Assembly: GCA_021734725.1 (NCBI GenBank)
Contig: JAIPIM010000208.1
Coordinates: 1 to 7,246, forward strand
DNA: 7,246 bases
Source of the DNA: Minisyncoccota bacterium
GTDB lineage: Bacteria; Verrucomicrobiota; Lentisphaeria; Oligosphaerales; MVZH01
Direction: 5' to 3'
Numbering within the stretch: the stretch's first letter is position 1; each line of letters starts with the position of its first letter. Positions 1 to 5,040 of the stretch are shown piece after piece. The notes under the pieces were generated by a model that was not told the DNA's origin, did no database searches, and was given only the letters and a program-made list of their open reading frames with translations. The position numbers were made by a program, and so were the translations under genes.

Positions 1-1
1 C

Positions 2-514
2 GCCCTGGTCGTCCTCATGGCCGGTCCAGCCACCAACGCCGCGACAGTTGGCGCCATCGCAAGGGAGTTCGGCAAACGGATAACGGGTATCTACCTTGCG
101 CCAATGGCCGGCCGCAGGATCCTCTTCGGATGGCTCTTTGACCTGGTTGCTGGACAGAAGTTTGCTCCACGCCAAATGGTGCATACTGAATGTCACGTCA
201 CCGGCATCCTGGGAGGGATACTTTTACTGGGGTTGTTCGCGCTGTTTGCCGGCCGGGAAATTGCCGCACGCTTGCGAAAACAGCATGAACCCACCGTTTC
301 AGGGGACGATGTGATTGTCCTCAGAGTCGGCGGCATGTCGTGCGAAGGATGCATGCGCAATGTGCGGACCGCGCTACATGCTCAACGCGGAGTTGAACAC
401 GTTGATATTGACTTGGCGTCGGGTAAAGTCATGATCCGCGGACACGGCTTTCATGAACTCGAACTGCGGGAAGCGGTCCATGAAGCAGGATATACAATCG
501 AATCGCCGGAGTGA
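2..514 (+). CDS. Metal-efflux permease (SO_0444-like), C-terminal part with fused HMA domain; 5' end cut by window
   Basis: This is the C-terminal end of an integral inner-membrane permease. The reading frame is open to the left edge, so the ATG at 17 is internal. The first residues, ALVVLMAGPATNAAT, carry the GPATN-AAT signature of the permease family (ArsP/DUF318-like) that contains the SO_0444 Cu/Zn efflux transporters. Two hydrophobic stretches follow, near codons 25-50 and 68-85 from the edge, the second being GILGGILLLGLFALFAG. A soluble HMA domain then covers about the last 70 codons. Its metal-binding motif GMSCEGC lies at 332-352, and the domain ends in the usual AGY-x-hydrophobic pattern. 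By family the protein should export soft metal ions, with the HMA domain as a cytosolic metal acceptor or sensor. Copper or zinc is more likely than arsenic, but the ion cannot be fixed from sequence. It converges with the glycosidase operon, with 57 nt between the stop codons. Confidence 0.82.
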   Translation, partial: ALVVLMAGPATNAATVGAIAREFGKRITGIYLAPMAGRRILFGWLFDLVAGQKFAPRQMVHTECHVTGILGGILLLGLFALFAGREIAARLRKQHEPTVSGDDVIVLRVGGMSCEGCMRNVRTALHAQRGVEHVDIDLASGKVMIRGHGFHELELREAVHEAGYTIESPE

Positions 515-529
515 AAAGTGCATCTGCAC
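514..529 (-). terminator. Weak intrinsic terminator candidate for the minus-strand operon
   Basis: Read on the minus strand, a short inverted repeat GTGCA-GA-TGCAC (529 to 518) is followed at once by TTTT (517 to 514). The stem is only 4-5 bp and the T-run only 4 nt, so this is a weak candidate. It sits about 45 nt beyond the stop of the 206-aa glycosidase gene and overlaps the stop codon of the convergent permease gene. I see no better terminator in the 57-nt convergent gap. Confidence 0.3.
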
Positions 530-571
530 GTGAGTAACTTAGCTTACGCAGTCCTTGGTCTTCCACGGAAG

Positions 572-1192
572 TCAGAAGTCGTTAAAGCACTCGTGATGGG
601 GCCGTAGGCTGCCGTCGGCTTCGATGAAGGCCATGTAGCCGGCACCAGAGATCGGGCCATGTTCAGGGCGGTGACCATCAACCACGAACGTATGGTTCAG
701 CAGATGCGCCGTGAACCCGATACCGCGCGTCGACAAGGCTTCCAGCTCCACCGACAGCACCTCGCAACGTTTGGCATCGTCGAGGGCGCCCCAGCCGGTC
801 TCGGTCGCCACCAGCCCCTTGTTTTTGTCGTTGGCGAACGCGGTGACTGCGTCGACGCCTTCCGCAAAGATCTCCGGGGTGTTCGGCCACGCATGCCAGC
901 CGTTGAAGAGTGTGGCGATCACCCGCAGATCGGCCGCGGCAGCCGCGCCTATTGCCTCCCCGAAGCGTTCGATCGCTGCCCCGCCGTAACGCATCCAGGC
1001 ATCGTGCGAGAACCACAGACGCAGCGTGTTGATGCCGGGGAAATACGCTTTACCGCGGGCGATTTCCGTGGCAATCAGATCTCCGTCGAAGGCCTCCCCC
1101 CAGATTTCCAGACCGCAACTTCCATAGCTTGGCTGATAGTTGAACCCACGGACCCCAGCATAGTCGCGGTTTTGCAGGATCACCATAGTCAT
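572..1192 (-). CDS. GH-A clan (GH5-like) glycoside hydrolase with an apparent internal deletion
   Basis: This 206-aa product resembles both ends of a TIM-barrel glycosidase of the cellulase (GH5-like) type. Residues 15-65 (GFNYQPSYGS..., NTLRLWFSHDAW) look like barrel strands 1-2. Residues 90-100 (VIATLFNGWH) look like strand 3. Residues 128-136 (VATETGWGA) look like strand 7, with E131 as the expected nucleophile. The end (GYMAFIEADGSLRPHHE) is also family-like. The strand 4-6 region is missing: NGWHAWP at 99-103 runs straight into NTPEIFAEGVDAV, and no N-E-P acid/base motif is present. From memory, full-length relatives are about 350-400 aa. No signal peptide is visible. The ATG used here overlaps the upstream stop (ATGA). 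GGAG at 1195-1198 is only 2 nt from it but 8 nt from the ATG at 1186, which may be the true start. Probably inactive as a hydrolase. Confidence 0.7.
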   Translation of the reverse strand: MTMVILQNRDYAGVRGFNYQPSYGSCGLEIWGEAFDGDLIATEIARGKAYFPGINTLRLWFSHDAWMRYGGAAIERFGEAIGAAAAADLRVIATLFNGWHAWPNTPEIFAEGVDAVTAFANDKNKGLVATETGWGALDDAKRCEVLSVELEALSTRGIGFTAHLLNHTFVVDGHRPEHGPISGAGYMAFIEADGSLRPHHECFNDF

Positions 1193-2703
1193 TGCTCCAC
1201 GGTTTTTGCGGCAGCTTCCTGAATCAGGTCTGCAAGCCGCTGGCGTTGCGCATCAATCGGGGACAGATCCCGAGTCCACATATGCCAGTCCCAGGGCAGA
1301 ACGGTGTCGGGTACCTTTAGCGCGGCATCGATGCGACCACACAGATCCGCATGTGTCTCGGGGAAAAGCCGCTGGCGCAGATTGGCGAGTACGTGGAAGT
1401 ATTCATAATCTTCCAGGGTCAGCAATTCGCCACTTTCGCGGTCTCGAACCATTTTACGCAAATTGGATGTATTCAGCGCGTCCAACCAGCCTTGAATGCA
1501 GGAGAAATTCGGGTTCCAGAAATTGGCGTAGGGACGGAAGGCCTCAATCCATGGATCAAGCCGATTAAAGTCGAAGGTCAGTGACCCGTCGGGTTCACGC
1601 CAAATGCTCACTTCCTGACTGAGACGTCGGTAGCCCTGGATGCCGACGGCAGCACGATAGCGGGCAAGCATCTTCACATCGCGCTGCCAATGGTTCAGGG
1701 GGCGGTGGCGGTTGCCGTCGAAGTGATAAATCAGATCGAGATTGTACCAACTGTCCCAGACCAGAGAGCGCTTGACCGGCAGGGTGCAGTTCAGCACGCG
1801 GACCGTAACGGGAATCTCGGTTGGCTCCAGGCCTTCCGGTTGCACGGTGATGTGACCGCGGTATTCGCCAGGTTGGGCGCTGGACGGCACATGCACTGTC
1901 AGCAGGACCGCCCGCGCCTCGTCCCAGGCTTCAAGCACCTTTTCAGCGCTCAACACGAACGGCTCTGCCGTACGGGCGTGGTTGGCCGTTTCATACAGGG
2001 TGACGCCGACTTCGATGCCCGGAATGATACCGCGGCAAAAGACCACCGTGTCGCGAACCCGGCGGGCGTTGCGTATTGACCAGTAATCGCGTAAATCCTG
2101 CATGCTCGCCGCGGACATATCCATTCCCATCATGGCTCTGAATGGCGCGGCTACCTCTGGGTTAACATACGGGCCGAAGTTCTTCTGCTGGTCGAGAATG
2201 ATGCCGTCCGTCTCGGGGTAGCGCTCAAGCAGTTCGCGCAGGATCGTATAGTAATACTCCATGAATTCCGGAATGTCCCAGCAGCAGGCTTCCTGGATGC
2301 GATTACCCCCCGTCTCGACGCGCTCGACCGCTTTCCAGTCATCGTGCTGGGGAAACAACCATCGGTGCTTGTTGTTAATTGTGCGGAGATAGAATTTCAT
2401 GCCGAGCTCGTGGCAATGGTCGATCAATTCAGCCAGGTACTCGGTCTCTTCGGCCGCATTCGGACAATGGACGTTTCGGTATTGAGGATAGGCCATGGAC
2501 GGCCAATCCAGCCCGGACTCGAACTCCCAGTGTTTGCCAGGAGACGTTTCCGGGTAATACGAATCGGGAAGAATGAACAGTGTAAAGGCATTAACGCCTG
2601 CTGCGGCCCCTTTGTCGAGCAGCGGGCCGAAGTAGCCCATATCAACGACTTCACGGGTCATCATCGAGGTGCATGCTTCCAGAGCGCGAGTGGCGAAATT
2701 CAT
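1189..2703 (-). CDS. Composite glycosidase-like protein: TIM-barrel N-part plus GH123/DUF4091-like beta domain and C-terminus
   Basis: This 504-aa protein reads as pieces of two carbohydrate-active architectures. Residues 1-240 resemble part of a TIM-barrel glycosidase (GVNAFTLFILPDSYYP at 36-51, MKFYLRTINNKHRWLFP at 102-118, TDGIILDQQKNFGPY at 165-179). Residues 245-310 resemble the beta-sandwich that precedes GH123/DUF4091-type catalytic domains (VLLTVHVPSSAQPGEYRGHI at 266-285). Residues 340-388 fit the start of such a barrel (EPDGSLTFDFNRLDPWIEAF). TLEDYEYFHVLANL at 429-442 fits its C-terminal helices. The stretch between, which in relatives carries the acidic catalytic pair and a long barrel, is cut to about 40 residues. 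No signal peptide is visible. GGAAG at 2713-2717 lies 9 nt before the ATG, and the start is 15 nt after the pseudopilin stop. It could be an inactive binding protein, a decaying gene or an assembly collapse. Substrate unknown. Confidence 0.6.
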   Translation of the reverse strand: MNFATRALEACTSMMTREVVDMGYFGPLLDKGAAAGVNAFTLFILPDSYYPETSPGKHWEFESGLDWPSMAYPQYRNVHCPNAAEETEYLAELIDHCHELGMKFYLRTINNKHRWLFPQHDDWKAVERVETGGNRIQEACCWDIPEFMEYYYTILRELLERYPETDGIILDQQKNFGPYVNPEVAAPFRAMMGMDMSAASMQDLRDYWSIRNARRVRDTVVFCRGIIPGIEVGVTLYETANHARTAEPFVLSAEKVLEAWDEARAVLLTVHVPSSAQPGEYRGHITVQPEGLEPTEIPVTVRVLNCTLPVKRSLVWDSWYNLDLIYHFDGNRHRPLNHWQRDVKMLARYRAAVGIQGYRRLSQEVSIWREPDGSLTFDFNRLDPWIEAFRPYANFWNPNFSCIQGWLDALNTSNLRKMVRDRESGELLTLEDYEYFHVLANLRQRLFPETHADLCGRIDAALKVPDTVLPWDWHMWTRDLSPIDAQRQRLADLIQEAAAKTVEQ

Positions 2704-2718
2704 CTTCGATTTCTTCCG

Positions 2719-3450
2719 TTACCAGGCAACACTGTCGTTGCGGGCCAGCCATTTCTTCTCTTCATTCCAATTGGGCACGATCGGCAACGGGGGCGCACCA
2801 TGTCCTGCGGGATGGCCATCCAGAAACAACATGTTGGCCCGCGCCCCGGGGTGAAGCAGGCGAATGTATCCGCCCGAAATACGGTTGCCGTCGCCGTCGG
2901 TCACGGCCGGATAGAAAATCCCGCGCCAGACATTGGGACGGTTACCTGCCGTCCGGTCGGCTAAAAAAAAAGCCTTTTCGTGAGGGCGGTCGAATTCACT
3001 TGCGCGGAAGACAGGGTAACACGGTCCGCCGTCGTAATCGGCCATGTGGGCGTTAGCAGTCCAGCAGGCCCAAGCAGACATCACAGTCCATGCCGGGCAT
3101 GTCCAGACCGAGTTGGGATCTGTCAGCGGGCTGACGTAAGGGGACATGTAGTCGTCAAGCTTCATGTACCAGTATCCGGGACTCTGCGAACTCACAACCG
3201 GATCGTCCGCATGCGTGTTGGCAGGCAACTGTTCGTTGAAATCGTTCACGTACATTTCCTGCGCCAGTCCGATCTGTTTGAGGTTGCCCAGACAAACCAC
3301 GGCATAGGCGCGCTCCCGCGCGTTGCGGAGAGCCGGTAACAACAGGCTGCTCAGAATTGCGATGATCGCGATGACCACCAACAGCTCAACGAGCGTGAAG
3401 GCAGCGGTTTTGAAACGAAAACAGGCATCTGGCTCGATGTATGAATTCAT
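2719..3450 (-). CDS. Type II pseudopilin-like protein (prepilin N-terminal methylation domain, H-x-DG C-terminus)
   Basis: This 243-aa protein has a class III prepilin start. A 17-residue leader ends in FKTAA, then FTLVELLVVIAIIAIL (18-33) forms the hydrophobic helix. Glu at mature position 5 (E22) is present. The residue before the cleavage point is Ala rather than the usual Gly. A helical neck follows (LLPALRNARERAYAVVCLGNLKQIGLAQ), as in type II secretion pseudopilins, then a globular domain. The tail HPGARANMLFLDGH (200-213) matches the H-X9-DG signature with one extra residue. By family it should be cleaved by prepilin peptidase and sit at the inner membrane or in a surface fibre. The ATG at 3450 is preferred over longer upstream reading because GGGGAG (3457-3462) lies 6 nt before it and the leader then has normal length. 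The start overlaps the regulator stop by 4 nt, implying translational coupling. Confidence 0.88.
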   Translation of the reverse strand: MNSYIEPDACFRFKTAAFTLVELLVVIAIIAILSSLLLPALRNARERAYAVVCLGNLKQIGLAQEMYVNDFNEQLPANTHADDPVVSSQSPGYWYMKLDDYMSPYVSPLTDPNSVWTCPAWTVMSAWACWTANAHMADYDGGPCYPVFRASEFDRPHEKAFFLADRTAGNRPNVWRGIFYPAVTDGDGNRISGGYIRLLHPGARANMLFLDGHPAGHGAPPLPIVPNWNEEKKWLARNDSVAW

Positions 3451-4580
3451 GACCGTCTCCCCGCCGCCCCGCCAGCCGTGGCCGCAACAAGCCCATGCTC
3501 TGCCCCCACGGGACCGGTGGTGTCGCCAATCACCAAATCGGGCGTCAGCCAAACATCCAGAAAACGGGGGTGAGGCAGGCTCAGATGGTTGATGGCGGCG
3601 TTGACCAACGGTTCGAGTGGCAAATGCACAGCCGTCAAGTGGTGAAATCCCGGCCCCTCGCTTGCGCCGGCGTCGAAACCGCAGACACTCAGCTTGTCGG
3701 GGACTGTTATTCCCCTCCGTTCAGCCATGCTGATCAGATGCACGGCCACAGAATGGCTGTAGGCGAAGACCGCGGTCGGCGCTTCGGCAAGGGAGCACAT
3801 GGTGTCCAAAATTGCGCCTATTCGCTGGTTCCGTGATGCACGGTCAAGGCTTTCGAAGTCGCCGAGAACGTACTCCAAATCCCGATCCGGATTAACACGA
3901 TGGTCGATCAATGTCTTCCGCCACGCCAGATGCTGTGACATCTCGCCATCGCCCGTTGGTCCGACAAAGGCAATCCGGCGGTGTCCAAAAGCCAGCAAGT
4001 GTTCAACCGCCAGCCGGGTTCCGGCAGGTAAACGACTCCTCAATAGATTGGTACGGCCCACCAATTCCGGGGCATCACCGAAAACGTAGAAACGCTCCGG
4101 TGATTCGAGAATGAGATCCCGTGTTTCGCTTCGCTGAAAACGTTTCAGGAATATGACTGACTCCCGCTGCTGAAGGAAACGCCGAACCAAAGTGGTTTCG
4201 TTTTGCTCGTCACGACCCACGATGCCGACGTTCCCGCAAATGTAGGAGGTCTCCTGCAGGCGGTGTACCGTCACATCGAGGAAGTGACAGTAGAAAGGCA
4301 ACGCCACGTTGGGAATGACAATGCAGACCTTGGTGGAATGGTATCCCGGCAATTGCTTCGAAACAAAGGTGCCCACGCCGTTACGGCAGTCAATCACCCC
4401 CTCCAGGCGCAATTCCTCGATGGCGCGAGAACAGGTCGCCATGGTTGTATTGAACTCCGACGACAGAACATCGCGAGACGGCAACTGCTGGTTGGCCGTG
4501 TATTCGCCGTAGCGAATACGCTCCAAGATTGCCTCTTTGATCCACAGGTATTTGGGCTTGTTGCTACGGTTTGCGATCAT
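3447..4580 (-). CDS. GntR/LacI hybrid transcriptional regulator (AraR-like architecture)
   Basis: This 377-aa regulator combines a GntR-type winged helix (residues 8-75: LPSRDVLSSEFNTTMATCSRAIEEL, then GVIDCRNGVGTFV) with a LacI/periplasmic-binding-protein-like ligand domain (about 84-352). LacI-family landmarks are GHRRIAFVGPTG (199-210), PTAVFAYSHSVAVHLI (268-283) and PDKLSVCGFDAG (294-305). The protein resembles the B. subtilis AraR arrangement. Such proteins act in the cytoplasm and usually release DNA when a sugar binds. The ligand cannot be read from sequence. The start is well supported: AAGGAG (4587-4592) is 6 nt upstream. It is the first gene of the operon, so autoregulation is likely. 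The last 20 residues are low-complexity Gly/Ala/Arg and run into the ATGA overlap with the pseudopilin gene. Confidence 0.88.
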   Translation of the reverse strand: MIANRSNKPKYLWIKEAILERIRYGEYTANQQLPSRDVLSSEFNTTMATCSRAIEELRLEGVIDCRNGVGTFVSKQLPGYHSTKVCIVIPNVALPFYCHFLDVTVHRLQETSYICGNVGIVGRDEQNETTLVRRFLQQRESVIFLKRFQRSETRDLILESPERFYVFGDAPELVGRTNLLRSRLPAGTRLAVEHLLAFGHRRIAFVGPTGDGEMSQHLAWRKTLIDHRVNPDRDLEYVLGDFESLDRASRNQRIGAILDTMCSLAEAPTAVFAYSHSVAVHLISMAERRGITVPDKLSVCGFDAGASEGPGFHHLTAVHLPLEPLVNAAINHLSLPHPRFLDVWLTPDLVIGDTTGPVGAEHGLVAATAGGAAGRRS

Positions 4581-4586
4581 TTTTCA

Positions 4587-4592
4587 CTCCTT
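4587..4592 (-). promoter_or_regulatory. Ribosome binding site of the GntR/LacI regulator
   Basis: Minus-strand AAGGAG sits 6 nt before the ATG at 4580. It is the strongest Shine-Dalgarno match in the operon and fixes the regulator start. Confidence 0.75.
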
Positions 4593-4627
4593 GAAAAACG
4601 GCCTTTCCGGCAAGCTTTCTAATAAGG

Positions 4628-4637
4628 TAGCATGCTA
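4628..4637. promoter_or_regulatory. Palindromic operator candidate TAGCATGCTA
   Basis: A perfect 10-bp palindrome lies 48 nt upstream of the regulator ATG. It overlaps the plus-strand extended -10 and lies just downstream of a minus-strand TTGACG -35-like box, a position where a bound regulator would block both directions. It lacks the GT...AC core of several GntR-family operators, so assignment to this regulator is inference. Confidence 0.35.
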
Positions 4638-4641
4638 TAAT
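4633..4641 (+). promoter_or_regulatory. Extended -10 promoter TGCTATAAT pointing into the gene-poor interval
   Basis: TGCTATAAT is a perfect extended -10 element (TG-N-TATAAT). No good -35 is seen 16-18 nt upstream, which extended -10 promoters tolerate. Transcription would start near 4648 and run rightward through a region with no credible plus-strand gene to the terminator at 4943-4973. Confidence 0.45.
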
Positions 4642-4647
4642 TAACCG

Positions 4648-4975
4648 TCAAACAATCCGAAGGGGAAAAACCCTGAATCAGGCTGGCAATCCGCTATCAG
4701 GTACACCAAAGGTGTATGGTCGAAATCTTTCGCTGTTCTGGCGCAACCGCCGGTGAATTCGAGTGGAAGAAAAATTGGTCAGTGATCAACAGCTAAATGC
4801 CTGGGCTATGGCCGGCGGCTGTTTAAGCTGTCCGAGGGCGGTCTCCTGCTTGCAAACGGAGGTTTTACCCCCACAAAACCATGAACGCCGCTTTGGGGGC
4901 AGTGTGACCGCTTTTTCTGTGACGGTAATGTCGCCAACCGTCCGTTGAAAAGCCGGAACCCGGCTTTTCAACGAT
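4648..4975 (+). ncRNA. Candidate structured small RNA of about 325 nt
   Basis: Boundaries come from the extended -10 at 4633-4641 and the intrinsic terminator at 4943-4973. Inside are several inverted repeats: GGG-A5-CCC (4663-4673), CCTGA-a-TCAGG (4672-4682, mutually exclusive with the first), TACACC-aaa-GGTGTA (4702-4716), CGAAA-tc-TTTCG (4721-4732), CCCCC/GGGGG (4868-4872 with 4895-4899), and GACGGT/ACCGTC (4921-4926 with 4937-4942) directly before the terminator. The short frames inside have no ribosome binding site and no recognisable product. I could not match it to tmRNA, RNase P RNA, SRP RNA, 6S RNA or a cobalamin riboswitch. It may instead be a leader, a decayed gene, or untranscribed. 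Confidence 0.35.
4943..4973. terminator. Bidirectional intrinsic terminator
   Basis: A 14-bp perfect inverted repeat (CGTTGAAAAGCCGG with its complement) has a 3-nt AAC loop. The GC core GCCGG/CCGGC is flanked by AAAA on one side and TTTT on the other, so it can terminate in both directions. On the minus strand it lies about 65 nt beyond the stop of the 449-aa gene. On the plus strand it would end any transcript from the 4633-4641 promoter. Confidence 0.75.
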
Positions 4976-4979
4976 ATCA

Positions 4980-5040
4980 GGCGGCCGGACTTAGTGGCTC
5001 GAATCCATCAGATTCGAGGTGCTAAGTCCGACAGGCTGCT
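4980..5040. repeat. Long near-perfect hairpin just beyond the stop of the 449-aa gene
   Basis: CGGACTTAG (4986-4994) pairs with CTAAGTCCG (5022-5030), and CTCGAATC (4998-5005) pairs with GATTCGAG (5011-5018) around a 5-nt loop. Between the two stems three opposed bases give two wobbles and one G-G. Beyond a 4-nt bulge, GCGGC (4981-4985) can pair with GCTGC (5035-5039), reaching the stop codon of the neighbouring gene. There is no T-run, so it is not a classic terminator. It could stabilise the mRNA 3' end or be a genomic palindromic repeat. Confidence 0.6.

Larger units (their letters stand above)
4622..4655 (-). promoter_or_regulatory. Possible promoter of the regulator operon
   Basis: On the minus strand TTGACG, close to the -35 consensus, lies upstream of the palindrome. 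The best -10 at legal spacing is poor (TACCTT, 16-nt spacer). TATAGC also occurs, but too close to this -35. Position upstream of the operon's first gene is the main support. Confidence 0.25.
4581..5038. other. 458-nt interval without a credible protein gene
   Basis: Short open frames exist on both strands (for example 4763-4948 on plus, starting GTG with no ribosome binding site), but none has a recognisable motif or start signal. The interval holds the operon promoter region on its left, the candidate small RNA, a bidirectional terminator and the long hairpin, each listed separately. Confidence 0.6.

Noticed and set aside
659..1222. 187-aa open frame on the plus strand opposite the 206-aa glycosidase gene
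   Set aside because: It is an antisense shadow of a GC-rich gene, with no recognisable domain or ribosome binding site. The minus strand gives clear family motifs.
2344..2964. 206-aa open frame on the plus strand across the pseudopilin/glycosidase junction
   Set aside because: It spans the boundary of two well-supported minus-strand genes and its translation has no recognisable domain.
3451..3552. Longer pseudopilin start at 3552
   Set aside because: It would add 34 residues without hydrophobic or family character and overlap the regulator by over 100 nt. The ATG at 3450 has a strong ribosome site and a normal leader length.
4203..4622. 139-aa open frame antisense to the regulator
   Set aside because: Shadow of the regulator gene, whose start, ribosome site and domains are convincing.
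4763..4948. Possible 61-aa protein with a CLSCPRAVSC cysteine cluster
   Set aside because: GTG start without a ribosome binding site, end overlapping the terminator hairpin, and no recognisable family. The frame is short enough to arise by chance.
4986..5018. tRNA-like T-arm (GGCTCGAATCC)
   Set aside because: There is no anticodon arm or acceptor stem around it, and the palindrome fully explains the sequence.
4980..5040. Integron attC or dif-like recombination site
   Set aside because: It lacks the RYYYAAC/GTTRRRY core sites of attC, and no integrase or gene cassette is nearby. It is also not a dif-type 28-mer.
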